A model generated the notes under the pieces. It saw only the letters and a list, made by a program, of their open reading frames with translations. It ran no database searches and was not told the origin of the DNA. 64,000 nucleotides of DNA from Aliikangiella coralliicola (GTDB lineage: Bacteria > Pseudomonadota > Gammaproteobacteria > Enterobacterales > Kangiellaceae). A program made the translations under genes and the position numbers. The stretch's first letter is position 1. The number at the start of each line of letters is the position of its first letter. This document shows, in pieces, positions 26,005 through 36,843 of the stretch. Location: contig NZ_ML660164.1 in NCBI RefSeq assembly GCF_007004725.1, positions 1-64,000 on the forward strand. The letters are read 5' to 3'.

Positions 26005-26523
26005 ATGAAATTGAATCACCCCAAGATATTGCTTCTAATAACTGTTGTCGCCATGTTTATTGGATTTTCGCAGTCTGCAGCCGCGGGCGTAGAAGTCAAA
26101 TTTGTTGAGCCAGACAAGTTTAGGGATATCGATCTATCGGGATTTAGCAAAAAGCGCAGTATCGAACATGTACAAAAAGATTTAACCAAGCTTTTTCAGG
26201 AACTTGCAAAAGATTATGTCGGTGAGAAGGAAAATTTGTCTATTGAAGTAACGAATATCGATCTCGCGGGTTATATCGATTATATGCGAGGCGATGGAAA
26301 CAGAGATATTAGAATTGTCAGAAATACGGATATTTATAAGTTGTATTTCCGATTTGAATCCAAAAATGAAGCAGGCGCGACCACCAAGCAGGGCGAAAAG
26401 AAAATTCGCGAGTTTTTGACCCACAGGCCTTCTCGTCTGATTAAAAACTCCCACGGAAGTACTGTTAACTACTTTGAAGATGATATTAAAAAGTGGTTTA
26501 AAGAAGAATTTGCTGCTAACTAG
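26005..26523 (+). CDS. DUF3016 periplasmic protein
   Basis: A 172-residue protein with a signal peptide cut near AAAG (residue 27) and the DUF3016 pattern: VEVKFVEPDKFRDID, LSIEVTNIDLAGYI and the ending YFEDDIKKWFKEEF. The family is found in gammaproteobacteria and has no assigned role. GCGAGG lies upstream of the ATG. It is monocistronic and convergent to the rsx operon. Confidence 0.88.
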   Translation: MKLNHPKILLLITVVAMFIGFSQSAAAGVEVKFVEPDKFRDIDLSGFSKKRSIEHVQKDLTKLFQELAKDYVGEKENLSIEVTNIDLAGYIDYMRGDGNRDIRIVRNTDIYKLYFRFESKNEAGATTKQGEKKIREFLTHRPSRLIKNSHGSTVNYFEDDIKKWFKEEFAAN

Positions 26524-26592
26524 GTTACAATCAAACGCCGAGCAAGAATAAGTCCAAGCACAAGAGCTAGAGACTAGAGAGAGTCGGGTCCG

Positions 26593-27279
26593 TCAGGTTT
26601 GCTGGAGACCAGGCTCAATCTCTACCGCTTGGCGGTTTTTAGCGCGTTTATCAATGATATTTTTGGTAGCGACCAACAAGCCCAATCCTATAAATGCCCC
26701 TGGTGGTAGTATCGCGAACAAGAATTTTTGATCAGTTAAATAGAAATGAATAGTCAAATCTCGGGCCCATTCTCCCAGTAGTAAATGGGCGCCATCAAGA
26801 ATGGTTCCCTGGCCAATAAACTCCCTCAATGCACCTAGTATCATTAACACCGCGGTAAAACCAATTCCTTGAAATACGCCGTCGATAAAAGCAGGCACCG
26901 GCCGATTGCGGCTGGCAAACGCTTCCGCTCTGCCAATTATGGTGCAGTTAGTGACAATCAAAGGAATAAAGATACCGAGTATCAGGTATAGCTCATAAGT
27001 AAAAGCGTTCATCAGCAGTTGTATATTGGTCACAAATGACGCAATTAGCATGACAAAAATCGGAATGCGAATTTCTTTGGGAATATGATTGCGAATAATT
27101 GAAACGGTCAAGTTAGAGCCGACTAGCACAAAAGTAGTCGCTATTCCCAAGCCTAATCCATTGATTAGGGTACCGGTGACGGCTAATAGCGGGCAAAGTC
27201 CAAGTAGTTGTACCAATGCAGCGTTATTGTCCCAAAGGCCGTCAACAATGACTTTTTTATTATCCGTCAGGAGTTTCAT
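26593..27279 (-). CDS. rsxE: Rsx/Rnf electron transport complex subunit E
   Basis: RsxE is an inner-membrane subunit, about 228 residues, with six helices. It pairs structurally with RsxA in the ion-coupled ferredoxin:NAD oxidoreductase. The [20 protein letters not shown] and [15 protein letters not shown] segments are typical. The ATG at 27279 overlaps the rsxG stop as ATGA. It is the last rsx gene; no nth follows, unlike E. coli. No obvious terminator is seen before 26524. Confidence 0.95.
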   Translation of the reverse strand: MKLLTDNKKVIVDGLWDNNAALVQLLGLCPLLAVTGTLINGLGLGIATTFVLVGSNLTVSIIRNHIPKEIRIPIFVMLIASFVTNIQLLMNAFTYELYLILGIFIPLIVTNCTIIGRAEAFASRNRPVPAFIDGVFQGIGFTAVLMILGALREFIGQGTILDGAHLLLGEWARDLTIHFYLTDQKFLFAILPPGAFIGLGLLVATKNIIDKRAKNRQAVEIEPGLQQT

Positions 27280-27932
27280 TTTTCGCCCCCACAACCAGAA
27301 CCTTTAGCGTATAGCGTATCACGATTTTGCTGATGGAAAAGGAGGGAGTTATAAACTGATTTAACGATTGCCCTCGGTGTTATGGTTGCCCCGGTAAAGG
27401 CATCGAATTCACCGCCGTCCTTTTTGACTAACCAATTTTCTTTAGCGGTATTCGTTAATGATTTATCGTTAAACTGTTTTATCCAGTCTGATTTTTCGAT
27501 TTCTATTTTGTCTCCCAGACCCGGAGTTTCCTGATGCTCTGTAACCCGGACACCTGCGATGGTGCCGTTTTCATAAATACCGATCACAAGATTGATTTTT
27601 CCAGCATACCCGTCCGGCGCAACGCTCGTCATAAAAACAGCATAATCTTTTTCGTTATTGCGCATTCGGTAGGCCTTAAGATTTTCTGGGGTCCCTAAAA
27701 ACTCGGGGCTACTAATCACGGTACAATCGTGGTAAACATCATTATTATATGCATCAGCCGGAATTATTTCATTAAGCCGTCTGGCCATCGCTGCTTCAAT
27801 TTCCTCCGCGATTTTGTCTTTAGTTATCAGGTGCGTTATTGCGATAAGCCCAGTGGAAACCAGCGCAAAAATCGCCAGAATCAAGCCATTTTGAATACTT
27901 ACTTTTTTGATAGACTCAGCGGAATCACTCAT
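27276..27932 (-). CDS. rsxG: Rsx/Rnf electron transport complex subunit G
   Basis: RsxG carries a covalent FMN through a phosphoester bond to threonine. The flavinylation motif is [12 protein letters not shown] near the C-terminus. One N-terminal helix (about 14-34) anchors the periplasmic domain. I chose the ATG at 27932, which overlaps the end of rsxD and gives about 218 residues; frames upstream extend into rsxD and would add about 29 residues. The C-terminal end GSGCGGEK is cysteine-bearing. Confidence 0.95.
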   Translation of the reverse strand: MSDSAESIKKVSIQNGLILAIFALVSTGLIAITHLITKDKIAEEIEAAMARRLNEIIPADAYNNDVYHDCTVISSPEFLGTPENLKAYRMRNNEKDYAVFMTSVAPDGYAGKINLVIGIYENGTIAGVRVTEHQETPGLGDKIEIEKSDWIKQFNDKSLTNTAKENWLVKKDGGEFDAFTGATITPRAIVKSVYNSLLFHQQNRDTLYAKGSGCGGEK

Positions 27933-29016
27933 TGGCGGCTGTACCATTTTGTTTGTCATCGTCTTGATCTTGCTGATCTTTAGAGTGGCCGTAAATTGTT
28001 GGCTTAGTGTAATGGTCAATAGTCGGCGTCGCGAGATTCAATAACAATACGGCAAAAGCGATTGCTTCAGGATATCCGCCAAATGTCCGAATAATAACGA
28101 CCAGGAAACCGATTGACGCACCATAGATGAGTCTGCCTTTCGGTGTGGTTGCAGCAGATACCGGATCGGTTGCGATAAAAAATGCGCCTAGCATCGTTGC
28201 GCCGGAGGTCAGGTGAAACCAGGATGAAGAAAATAACTCTTCATCAAATAAATTGAGAACGCCGCTGGTGACAAAGATACTTGCTAATAATGAAACCGGA
28301 ATTTGCCAGCGAATAACCTTGTTAAATAGTAAATATATTCCGCCAATTAAATAGCCAAAGTTTACCCACATCCAGCCATTTTGGTTGGCTTGAAAGAGCT
28401 CCTTGGAGAAAATCTCTGAAGACATTTTGCCAAGGACATGTTCCGTCTTAACATGGTCTAGTGGTGTCGCCATAGTGTAACCGTCGGCCAATGTTCGAAA
28501 GTCGTTAACAGTGAGTCCGCTGCTTGTTTGGCTAAAAAGAACTAACTCCAGGGATTGAACCAGTGAAGGTTGATTAGCGGTTAAATCCCGTGATGGCATC
28601 CAGGCCGTCATTTCAACTGGAAATGAAATTAATAATAGAACGTAGCCAACCATTGCCGGGTTAAACGGATTAAGCCCTAAGCCACCGTACAACTGTTTCG
28701 CAAATATAATCGCAAACCAGGTGCCGATAAATGTCATCCAGATTGGCAAGGTCGTTGGTATTGCCAAACCAAGTAAGATGCCGGTCAGCAGTGCTGAGTT
28801 GTCTTTCAGGACTTCTTGCGGCGCGCGATTTCTCAAATACAATACAAAGTATTCGGCTGTGACAGCAAAAATACTACACAAGATTAAGTTAATTAATACA
28901 CCGTAGCCGAAAAAGTAAAATTGAATTGCCGCGCCTGGTATTAACGCCAGAATCACAAGCAGCATCACTTTGTTGGTGGGGAGCGAGTGGTGAAAAAATG
29001 GAGAAGATAGTTTCAT
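27925..29016 (-). CDS. rsxD: Rsx/Rnf electron transport complex subunit D
   Basis: A 363-residue membrane subunit related to NqrB, with about nine helices and the motif GGLGLNPFNPAMVGY. The covalent FMN threonine probably lies in MATPLDHVKTEH, where the usual SGAT reads YTMAT. The C-terminus is acidic and asparagine-rich. It overlaps rsxC as ATGA at its start and rsxG at its end. Confidence 0.94.
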   Translation of the reverse strand: MKLSSPFFHHSLPTNKVMLLVILALIPGAAIQFYFFGYGVLINLILCSIFAVTAEYFVLYLRNRAPQEVLKDNSALLTGILLGLAIPTTLPIWMTFIGTWFAIIFAKQLYGGLGLNPFNPAMVGYVLLLISFPVEMTAWMPSRDLTANQPSLVQSLELVLFSQTSSGLTVNDFRTLADGYTMATPLDHVKTEHVLGKMSSEIFSKELFQANQNGWMWVNFGYLIGGIYLLFNKVIRWQIPVSLLASIFVTSGVLNLFDEELFSSSWFHLTSGATMLGAFFIATDPVSAATTPKGRLIYGASIGFLVVIIRTFGGYPEAIAFAVLLLNLATPTIDHYTKPTIYGHSKDQQDQDDDKQNGTAANE

Positions 29017-30686
29017 TCGTTAGCTTCTCCGCTATCTTGTGTTGTTTGGCTCTGTGCAAGCCCAGCTTTTTTTTGTTTCACTCTCTCCAGCGCACGGTTA
29101 ATCGCGGCCTGTTTGCCAGAAGGATCTTCTTGTTGGTTATTCGCTGCTTTTTTGCGTTCTTCAGCTGCTTTTTTATGTTTCATGGCTCTTTCTTCTTTTG
29201 CTCTGGCCAGACGCATTTCTCTGAACTCGAATCGTTGTTTAGCTTTTTCCGCTTTTTCCTGGTTGGCTTTATTTTTACGAATTTCCGACTTACCAAAACG
29301 ATAATAGTGGACCAATGGTATTTCACTAGGGCACACATAAGCACAAGCGCCGCATTCTATACAATCAAATAGCCCTTGTTTTTCTAAAGGCTCCCATTGT
29401 TTACTTTCGCTAAACCAATAAAGTTGTTGCGGTAGTAAATCAACCGGACAGGCCTGCTGACACTCGCTGCAGCGAATACAAGCTTGATGAGGTTTTGTCT
29501 CGATAACCCAGGATTTTTCATTGCTCTGAGTGCGGTTAAATATAATGCAGTTAGTTGATTTGGTGACTGGCGTGTCAAAATTAGAAATACTTTGCCCCAT
29601 CATAGGGCCACCTAAAATGGCTGCAGAAATTTTCTTTCTATCGACTTCAAAGGTTTCAATTAAGTGAGTGAGCTTTGTGCCAAATGGGATCCAGTAGTTG
29701 CCCGGTTTATTAACCAGATCACCGGTGATTGTAACCAGTCTTTCAGTTAAAGGTTTTTGGTTAACTACTGCGTTGTATATGCTGTGTAACGTCGCGACGT
29801 TTTGAACCAACAAACCGAGAGACGCAGGTAGCTGATCCTTAGGCACTTGTTTGCCGGTAACCAGCTCAATTGTTTGTTTCTCGCCTCCACTAGGGTATTT
29901 GGTTGGGGCAATCACTATTCTTAACGATGGTTCTGTACCAGCAGAGGAGTTCTTTGGTTCACCAGAAGAATCGATAGTAGATTTTTGCGCTTCCCTGATT
30001 AGACGGATCGCTTTTTCCAGCGATGAAATGGCTTCCGGTTTATTATCTTCAATTGCAAATATAATTTCTGTGGCGTTAACTATTTTTGCGGCAATCTGAC
30101 TGCCTTCTATCACTTGTTCCGGGTGCTCTCTCAATAAGCGATCGTCGCAAGTAATGTAAGGTTCGCACTCCATCGCATTCACGATAAGCGTTTTAATATT
30201 TGCGGTCTTGAGTTTAGCTTCTGTTGGAAAGGTTGCGCCTCCTAACCCGACAATACCTGCATTTTTAATGCAATTTCTTAGGTTATCGCTGGTTTCTTCT
30301 CGCCAATGATTTAATCGTGGCAAATATTCTGAGTTAAGGTTTTGCTGGTCATTTGTTTCTAATTCGATAGCCGCGGTTGGCAAGCCAGATGGGTGGCCGG
30401 TATGATGAGGACCGATGGATTTAACAATTCCGGAAACTGGTGCATGAATATTGGCGCCTAATCCAGAAGTGCAACTTGCAATGAGTTGGCCTTTTTCGAC
30501 TGTTTCGCCGACATTGACGATTGGCTGGCTTGCATTTCCAATATGTTGCTGCAGTGGGATGACGAGATTCGAGGGGGAGGGTAGAGCCGATATTTCAGCC
30601 TGATTGGAAATCGACTTAAATTCCTGCGGGTGAACGCCCCCATGAAAATGTCCTTTGGCTTTTTCGATGATAGGGAGATCCGTCAT
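29013..30686 (-). CDS. rsxC: Rsx/Rnf electron transport complex subunit C
   Basis: RsxC, 557 residues, carries the NADH/FMN-binding module (FHGGVHPQEFK at the start, then IVGLGGATFPTEAKL) and two 4Fe-4S clusters: CIRCSECQQACPVDL and CIECGACAYVCPSE (about 400-455). A Lys/Ala/Glu-rich C-terminal tail of about 80 residues is probably disordered or helical, as in other long gammaproteobacterial RsxC proteins. Spacing to rsxB is 46 bp; the overlap with rsxD is ATGA. Confidence 0.96.
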   Translation of the reverse strand: MTDLPIIEKAKGHFHGGVHPQEFKSISNQAEISALPSPSNLVIPLQQHIGNASQPIVNVGETVEKGQLIASCTSGLGANIHAPVSGIVKSIGPHHTGHPSGLPTAAIELETNDQQNLNSEYLPRLNHWREETSDNLRNCIKNAGIVGLGGATFPTEAKLKTANIKTLIVNAMECEPYITCDDRLLREHPEQVIEGSQIAAKIVNATEIIFAIEDNKPEAISSLEKAIRLIREAQKSTIDSSGEPKNSSAGTEPSLRIVIAPTKYPSGGEKQTIELVTGKQVPKDQLPASLGLLVQNVATLHSIYNAVVNQKPLTERLVTITGDLVNKPGNYWIPFGTKLTHLIETFEVDRKKISAAILGGPMMGQSISNFDTPVTKSTNCIIFNRTQSNEKSWVIETKPHQACIRCSECQQACPVDLLPQQLYWFSESKQWEPLEKQGLFDCIECGACAYVCPSEIPLVHYYRFGKSEIRKNKANQEKAEKAKQRFEFREMRLARAKEERAMKHKKAAEERKKAANNQQEDPSGKQAAINRALERVKQKKAGLAQSQTTQDSGEANE

Positions 30687-30732
30687 GACTGCGACACTGA
30701 CTCTGTTAGAATGTTGCTTGGGCGAATATTGC

Positions 30733-31311
30733 TCATGTAACCACCTTAACGGGGATCACCTGAGGATCAGAAACTGTCTTAGGATCGGGCCAGCGCCAGT
30801 CTTGAGAAGTCGTCTCAATGATCGGCATGTCAATGCAATCTACCGGGCAGGGAGGAACGCAGAGGTCACATCCAGTACATTCAGAAGCGATGACGGTGTG
30901 CATCAACTTGGCTGCACCAACGATAGCGTCAACCGGACATGCCTGAATACACTTAGTACAACCAATACATTCGTCTTCTCGAATTACTGCAACGCGTGGT
31001 AATGATTCTTCACCGCAAGATTCATCTAACTCAACGACTTCCATATCGAGTAGCTCGGCAAGTGCCTTAATTCCCGCTTCTCCCCCCGGTGGACAACGAT
31101 TAATTGCTTCTCCTGCGGCGATAGCTTCTGCATAGGGTTTACAACCTGGGTGGCCACATTGGCCGCACTGGGTTTGCGGTAAGATATCGTTAATTTGATC
31201 AACGATAGGGTTGCCTTCCACTTTAAATTTAACCGAGGCAAAACCAAGTAGACTACCGCAGACAAACGCGATGGTTACCAGTGTGAGCGTGGCGATTAGA
31301 AACTCCTGCAT
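30733..31311 (-). CDS. rsxB: Rsx/Rnf electron transport complex subunit B
   Basis: RsxB, 192 residues, is an iron-sulfur protein on the cytoplasmic face. One N-terminal helix anchors it, followed by a four-Cys cluster ([14 protein letters not shown] then NRCPPGG) and two ferredoxin clusters ([16 protein letters not shown] and [16 protein letters not shown]). All cysteines are present. Its ATG overlaps the rsxA stop by one base (TAATG). RsxB probably takes electrons from or gives them to ferredoxin; in E. coli Rsx reduces SoxR. Confidence 0.97.
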   Translation of the reverse strand: MQEFLIATLTLVTIAFVCGSLLGFASVKFKVEGNPIVDQINDILPQTQCGQCGHPGCKPYAEAIAAGEAINRCPPGGEAGIKALAELLDMEVVELDESCGEESLPRVAVIREDECIGCTKCIQACPVDAIVGAAKLMHTVIASECTGCDLCVPPCPVDCIDMPIIETTSQDWRWPDPKTVSDPQVIPVKVVT

Positions 31312-31892
31312 TAGAGTTTTACCAGCCCTGCAAAACCCATAAAGGCGAGCGACATAAGCCCCGCAGTGATTAAGGCAATGGCTGCTCCCTGGAAAGGTTC
31401 TGGCACATCAGCTACCGCGATTCTTTCTCGGATACCGGCGAATAAAATTAGCACTAACGAAAAGCCTAATGCTGCGCCAAAGCCAAAAACGATTGATTCG
31501 ATGAAGTTGTGTGCCTGATTGACGTTCAATAACGCGACGCCAAGCACTGCGCAGTTAGTCGTTATTAGTGGCAAAAATATTCCTAACAAGCGATACAGCA
31601 TCGGACTGGTTTTATGGATCACCATTTCTGTAAACTGGACCACTACTGCGATTGCCAGAATAAAGGATAGAACCTGTAAATATTCCAGCCCCAGTGGTTG
31701 CAATACGTAAGTGCTAATAAGATAGCTGGCCACTGAGGCGAGTGTTAACACAAATGTCGTTGCGGCAGCCATTCCCGTCGCCGTTTCTACTTTGCTGGAA
31801 ACCCCCATAAAAGGGCACAACCCCAAAAACTTGGCTAACACGAAATTGTTAACCAATACGGTGCTAATAAGTAATAAGACAATTTCCGACAT
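31311..31892 (-). CDS. rsxA: Rsx/Rnf electron transport complex subunit A
   Basis: RsxA is a 193-residue inner-membrane protein with six helices, exactly the E. coli length. It starts [30 protein letters not shown] and shares a symmetric fold with RsxE. The ATG at 31892 is taken; the frame runs upstream to 31985 inside the preceding gene but without family similarity. It is the first rsx gene, 19 bp after the small membrane gene. Confidence 0.96.
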   Translation of the reverse strand: MSEIVLLLISTVLVNNFVLAKFLGLCPFMGVSSKVETATGMAAATTFVLTLASVASYLISTYVLQPLGLEYLQVLSFILAIAVVVQFTEMVIHKTSPMLYRLLGIFLPLITTNCAVLGVALLNVNQAHNFIESIVFGFGAALGFSLVLILFAGIRERIAVADVPEPFQGAAIALITAGLMSLAFMGFAGLVKL

Positions 31893-31911
31893 AAAACTCT
31901 GGACCCCTTGA

Positions 31912-32259
31912 TCAGGATTGGGGTTGAGATGGTCCTTTCTTTGCGTCGATAAAATATTTGAATGCCAGCGACGCCGCGAAGACAATTCCCCAAACTATCA
32001 ATAAGGTGACCAGGCCTTTGTAAATCGCGCTAGCGCCAACCATTTCAGCGTTAAGCACACTGGTTAGAATAAGCGGGGCCATGGTGTCTGCATCAGCAAC
32101 CGTTTGTGGTGTAAACGCGCCTACTGCAATCAGCGATAAGATACCTGCACGGAGTTTAAAGTTCGTTTTTCTGAGCTTTAGATCCAACATAAATAGTAGG
32201 GCGAGCCCTAACGCAACGTAGGCTAACCAGGCTTGTGGATAGAGTGCAAAAGTTTCCAT
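31912..32259 (-). CDS. Small membrane protein between metG and rsxA, unrecognised
   Basis: A 115-residue protein with three hydrophobic segments (about 10-25, 38-52, 80-103) and a polar C-terminus. It sits 16 bp after metG and 19 bp before rsxA in the same direction, so it is very probably in the rsx operon. I recognise no family. It could be an accessory membrane protein of the Rnf complex; nothing in the sequence proves this. Codon use looks like its neighbours. Confidence 0.75.
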   Translation of the reverse strand: METFALYPQAWLAYVALGLALLFMLDLKLRKTNFKLRAGILSLIAVGAFTPQTVADADTMAPLILTSVLNAEMVGASAIYKGLVTLLIVWGIVFAASLAFKYFIDAKKGPSQPQS

Positions 32260-32275
32260 TGGCTAATTCTCTTGT

Positions 32276-34321
32276 TTATTTGACTCGCATGCCAGGCTGA
32301 GCGCCGTCATCAGGGTTTAAAATCCAGAGATCTTTTCCGCCAGGGCCTGCTGCGAGTACCATACCTTCAGACATACCAAAGCGCATTTTTCGAGGTTTTA
32401 GATTGGCAACCATGACTGTTAGCTTGCCTTCCAAATCCTCTGGCGAATACGCTGATTTAATGCCCGCGAATACTTGTTTGACTACGCCATCGAGGTCGAG
32501 TTGCAATCGAAGTAATTTGTCTGCGCCTTCAACGTGTTCTGCCTTGATAATTTTAGCAATTCGCAGGTCCATTTTATCAAAATCTGAAAATTCAATTTCA
32601 GGTTTAAGCGGCTCGGCTAATTGAGGTTGGCTTGCTGCTTCGGCTTCTTCTTTTGAGTCTTCGATCATGGCTTCCAATTTTTTCGGATCGATACGCTGAA
32701 CCATCGGTTTAAATCGGTTAATGGAATGGCCTTCTAAAACTTGATCAATATCGCTCCACTTCAAAGGCGGAATTTGTAAAAAGGCTTCAACTTGTTCTGC
32801 TATCGCAGGTACTGCAGGTTTGAGGTATATACTTAAAATTCTGAATAGGTTAAGCGATACAGAACTGACTATTTGCACTTCGTTTGCCTTGGCTTCATCT
32901 TTGATTTTCACCCAAGGTTCTTCAGCCGCAATATACTGATTCGCTTTATCTGCTAACGCCATTATCTCGCGAATGGCACGTCCATATTGTTTATTTTCGT
33001 AAAAGTCAGCAATGGTTTGTTGAGCTTGTTGAAATTCCACGATCAATGGGTGGTTTGCCACGCCTGAAGATAGAACTCCATCAAACTTCTTGGTTATGAA
33101 ACTAGCGCATCGGCTAGCGATGTTAATGTACTTACCAACAAGATCGGAGTTAATACGCGCAACAAAATCATCAAGATTCAAATCAAAGTCATCGACCTTA
33201 CTACTTAATTTCGCCATAAAATAATAGCGAAGATATTCAGGGTTTAAATGGTTAAGGTAAGTTCTCGCCTTAACAAAAGTCCCCTTGGATTTAGACATTT
33301 TTGTACCATTAACCGTCAAAAAACCATGGGCATGAACTTTGGTCGGTTTCTTAAAACCACTACCTTCAAGCATGGCTGGCCAGAACAGCGTATGGAAATA
33401 GACGATGTCTTTACCGATAAAGTGATGTATTTCTGCGTCGCTTTTAGGGTCCCAGAACTCATCAAAATTCAAGTCATCGCGTTTATCACAGAGGTTTTTA
33501 AAACTGGCCATATAGCCAATAGGCGCATCTACCCAGACATAAAAATATTTGTTAGGCGCATTGGGAATTTCAAAGCCAAAGTAGGGCGCATCACGAGAGA
33601 TGTCCCATTCCTGAAGACCAGCATCAAACCATTCGTCTAGCTTATTGGCAATTTGCTCTTGCACATGACCTTGCCGTGTCCAGGTTTTTAACATTGCGTC
33701 GAAGTCAGTGAGTTTAAAAAAGAAGTGTTCAGAGTCTTTTTCAATAGGTGTCGCGCCAGACACGGCAGACTTTGGGTTCTTTAGTTCCGTTGGGCTATAA
33801 GTTGCGCCGCAATTATCGCAATTGTCGCCGTATTGATCTTCAGAACCACATTTGGGGCACTCGCCCTTAACAAATCGGTCTGGTAAGAACATGTTTTTCT
33901 CAGGGTCGTAAAGCTGACTGATAGTACGTCTGGCAATATGTCCCGACTCATTAAGGCGATTATAAATGAGTTCACACAGCTCTCTATTCTCTTCACTATG
34001 AGTGGAATGATAATTGTCATAGTGAACTAAGAAATCTTCAAAATCCTGCAAATGCTCTTCTCGAGTCGCAGCGATAAAATCTTCGGGTGTGATGCCTTCT
34101 TTTTGCGCGCGTAGCATGATAGGTGTGCCGTGTGTGTCATCGGCACAAACGCTAATACATTGGTGACCTCGCATCTTTTGAAAACGGGTCCAGATATCCG
34201 TTTGGATATGTTCCAGCATATGGCCAATATGGATTGAGCCATTGGCGTAAGGTAAAGCACTGGAAACTAAAATACGTCTTTTAGGGCTGGACTGGTTTTC
34301 ACTCACTGCTATATCACTCAT
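32276..34321 (-). CDS. metG: Methionyl-tRNA synthetase
   Basis: MetG charges tRNA-Met. The 681-residue protein has HIGH at 31-34, a knuckle with zinc ligands (CPKCG...CDNCG, about 150-172), [10 protein letters not shown] near residue 340 and a C-terminal tRNA-binding OB domain ([18 protein letters not shown]). This is the long dimeric form. It leads the minus-strand unit that continues into the small membrane gene and rsx. It is divergent from apbC, a pairing common in gammaproteobacteria. Confidence 0.98.
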   Translation of the reverse strand: MSDIAVSENQSSPKRRILVSSALPYANGSIHIGHMLEHIQTDIWTRFQKMRGHQCISVCADDTHGTPIMLRAQKEGITPEDFIAATREEHLQDFEDFLVHYDNYHSTHSEENRELCELIYNRLNESGHIARRTISQLYDPEKNMFLPDRFVKGECPKCGSEDQYGDNCDNCGATYSPTELKNPKSAVSGATPIEKDSEHFFFKLTDFDAMLKTWTRQGHVQEQIANKLDEWFDAGLQEWDISRDAPYFGFEIPNAPNKYFYVWVDAPIGYMASFKNLCDKRDDLNFDEFWDPKSDAEIHHFIGKDIVYFHTLFWPAMLEGSGFKKPTKVHAHGFLTVNGTKMSKSKGTFVKARTYLNHLNPEYLRYYFMAKLSSKVDDFDLNLDDFVARINSDLVGKYINIASRCASFITKKFDGVLSSGVANHPLIVEFQQAQQTIADFYENKQYGRAIREIMALADKANQYIAAEEPWVKIKDEAKANEVQIVSSVSLNLFRILSIYLKPAVPAIAEQVEAFLQIPPLKWSDIDQVLEGHSINRFKPMVQRIDPKKLEAMIEDSKEEAEAASQPQLAEPLKPEIEFSDFDKMDLRIAKIIKAEHVEGADKLLRLQLDLDGVVKQVFAGIKSAYSPEDLEGKLTVMVANLKPRKMRFGMSEGMVLAAGPGGKDLWILNPDDGAQPGMRVK

Positions 34322-34609
34322 TGTTATTCATCGGTTAGACGGTTTGTTCGATTGCCGGTATTTGATTGACTATGTGGTTGCAAGTGTCTCATTGCGCGAT
34401 TGGCGACTAGCTTTCTGCAGCCTCAGTAATAGCGCGTTAGCAACAAACTGGCGGGTTAATCATGTTGCCCGCTTAGCTGGCGCAACTATACCGTTTTTTA
34501 TCTCCGCTTTCACCTAAAACCACTGAAAACCTTACAAAATAAGCGAGTATTTCTCAACTTGCATAAGGTATAATCCAGCAATCTTATTTTAACCTGATCC
34601 TAATAATCG

Positions 34610-35713
34610 ATGTTAGACGAACAAGCTATTTTAGATGTACTTGAGAATGGTGATTTTGCCAGTGTACCACCCGGGTTTGAATTAACCGCCTGTGTGCAAA
34701 AGACCAAAGTCATCGGCGATCATATCCAATTAGAAATTGTTCTGCCTTTTCCTTGTCAGGGAATTAAGCTGTCATTGGCAGAAGAGATAGAACAAGAAAT
34801 CATTAACAACTGGCCGCAGTCCAAGAAAATTGCGATTGAGATTAAGCAGCGTTTAACGGCTTACGAGACCAAAGCTGGCGTGCCTCCCATAGCAAAAATA
34901 AAGAATATTCTCGCAATTGCGTCGGGTAAAGGCGGTGTTGGCAAGTCGACTACAAGTGTCAATCTTGCTTTGGCGCTTCAAGCCGAGGGAGCGAAAGTAG
35001 GGATTTTAGACGCTGATATCTACGGACCCAGTATCCCGATTATGCTTGGTATACCTGATGCCAGACCAGTATCTGAAGATAAGAAAACCATTTTACCGTT
35101 AGAGGCACACTCCATTGAAGCCATGTCGATCGGCTTTTTAGTCGAAGAAAAACAGGCAATGGTCTGGCGGGGACCAATGGCGTCTTCAGCGCTGCAACAA
35201 ATCGTGCGCGATACACGCTGGGGAGAGCTGGATTACCTGATAGTCGATTTACCGCCTGGAACCGGCGATATCCAGTTAACTTTATCTCAAAAAATTCCAG
35301 TTACAGCAGCTGTGATTGTGACTACGCCGCAAGACCTTGCATTGGCCGACGCTAAAAAGGCAGTGACCATGTTTGGCAAAGTCAATATCCCGGTCATGGG
35401 CGTTGTAGAGAATATGTCGACTCATATTTGCAGTAATTGTGGCCATCAGGAAGCTATTTTTGGCGAGGGGGGTGGTAATATTCTGTCAGAAGATTATGAT
35501 ATGCCGCTATTGGGTCAATTACCGTTGGCAATGTCAATCCGACAACAGTTGGATCAGGGGAAACCGGCGGTGGCGGACGATCCTCAAAGCAGTATCAGTC
35601 AAACCTATCGTCAGATAGCCAGAAACCTGACAGCAAACCTGTCTAAGTTGGCGAAAGACTATTCTAAAGGCACTGATAGTATAGAAATCAAAACCTGGTC
35701 TCCGAAATCTTAA
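34610..35713 (+). CDS. apbC: Iron-sulfur cluster carrier ApbC (Mrp family)
   Basis: ApbC is a dimeric P-loop ATPase that carries and transfers 4Fe-4S clusters. The 367-residue protein has an N-terminal DUF59-like part, the deviant Walker A GKGGVGKST (about 106-114) and the cluster-binding CSNC (274-277) in MSTHICSNCGHQE. The Walker B region is DYLIVDLPPGTGD. The C-terminus is a little longer than usual. It is divergent from metG and followed by dcd at 92 bp. Confidence 0.96.
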   Translation: MLDEQAILDVLENGDFASVPPGFELTACVQKTKVIGDHIQLEIVLPFPCQGIKLSLAEEIEQEIINNWPQSKKIAIEIKQRLTAYETKAGVPPIAKIKNILAIASGKGGVGKSTTSVNLALALQAEGAKVGILDADIYGPSIPIMLGIPDARPVSEDKKTILPLEAHSIEAMSIGFLVEEKQAMVWRGPMASSALQQIVRDTRWGELDYLIVDLPPGTGDIQLTLSQKIPVTAAVIVTTPQDLALADAKKAVTMFGKVNIPVMGVVENMSTHICSNCGHQEAIFGEGGGNILSEDYDMPLLGQLPLAMSIRQQLDQGKPAVADDPQSSISQTYRQIARNLTANLSKLAKDYSKGTDSIEIKTWSPKS

Positions 35714-35805
35714 TGACCTGGGCTGTTGAACCGATATTCAACAAGCAGCGACAAAGGTATATTTGAGACCGGGATATTCGAGACCAGAACTTTCGAGAAA
35801 ATAAT

Positions 35806-36369
35806 ATGAGCATTAAATCAGATAAGTGGATCCGTCGTCAGGCGGCTGAGGGAATGATCGAGCCATTTGCTTCCGAGCAAGTCAGGCACGTTAATGGTAA
35901 AAGAATCGTGTCATACGGTACGTCGAGTTATGGTTACGATGTGCGATGTTCGAATGAGTTTAAAATTTTTACCAATGTTCATTCAGCGGTTGTTGATCCT
36001 AAAGAATTTGATGATAAGAGCTTTGTCAATGTTGAATCTGATGTTTGCATTATCCCACCTAATTCTTTTGCGTTAGCTCGCACAGTAGAGTATTTTCGAA
36101 TTCCTCGAAGTGTATTGACCGTGTGTTTAGGTAAATCCACCTATGCGCGATGTGGGATCATCGTCAATGTGACGCCCCTGGAGCCAGAGTGGGAAGGTCA
36201 TGTGACTTTAGAGTTTTCGAATACGACGCCATTACCGGCAAAAATTTACGCCAATGAAGGTGTTGCACAAATGTTATTTTATGAATCAGATGAAATTTGT
36301 GAGACTTCGTATGCTGATCGGGGTGGTAAATATCAAGGACAGACCGGCGTTACTCTGCCAAAGACTTAA
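35806..36369 (+). CDS. dcd: dCTP deaminase
   Basis: Dcd converts dCTP to dUTP for thymidylate synthesis. The 187-residue protein has the family motifs [37 protein letters not shown] and [20 protein letters not shown]. The catalytic glutamate lies in LEFSNT. Length is normal. ATG at 35806; it is cotranscribed with apbC or has its own promoter in the 92-bp gap. A terminator follows. Confidence 0.97.
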   Translation: MSIKSDKWIRRQAAEGMIEPFASEQVRHVNGKRIVSYGTSSYGYDVRCSNEFKIFTNVHSAVVDPKEFDDKSFVNVESDVCIIPPNSFALARTVEYFRIPRSVLTVCLGKSTYARCGIIVNVTPLEPEWEGHVTLEFSNTTPLPAKIYANEGVAQMLFYESDEICETSYADRGGKYQGQTGVTLPKT

Positions 36370-36397
36370 TTGAAACTCTGACAAAATAGTTTCTTGA

Positions 36398-36432
36398 AAG
36401 ACGGTTTCGAATTTGTTGGAACCGTCTTTTTT
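36398..36432 (+). terminator. Rho-independent terminator of dcd
   Basis: AAGACGGTT (36398-36406) pairs with AACCGTCTT (36420-36428) and ends in T-runs to 36432. It begins 28 bp after the dcd stop. Confidence 0.9.
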
Positions 36433-36843
36433 ATTGCCGGTAATAAACTTCCTCGGTACATCGATTTTGTTTTGCAGCCATAACAAGTAGTTGTACTAAC
36501 ATATCAACTAATATCGATACATTTTTCTCAGATTTGTTACGCTTATAATCAATCGGTGAGTTTAAGATAAGCCGTTTGGTTTGAGGCTTGGATGAGAATC
36601 CTCTTTATTTGCAATTAAAAGGTCGACATTGCGGATTAATCAAAGCCTTCCAGTTTCGATTAATCTGTCATATTGGCGAAAAAACGATAACTTAGATAAA
36701 CTCATGTTAGGTCGTACGTATTTATAAGGTATTTACTTTTATGATCTGATTTTAAAACCATTAATGACAGTAATGATCAACTTAGGCGAGCTGGCTTGAT
36801 TGATTTGTCTTTGGTTTCATTTCGTATTAGCCTGGAGCATTAA
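36433..36843. other. Intergenic region upstream of the DUF599 gene
   Basis: About 410 bp. TATAAT at 36544-36549 is the best -10 match, without a convincing -35. GGAG lies just before the GTG at 36844. No gene or repeat was seen. Confidence 0.4.

Noticed and set aside
35750-35800. Short GAGACC repeats before dcd
   Set aside because: Only 7-8 bases long and imperfect; not distinguishable from chance.
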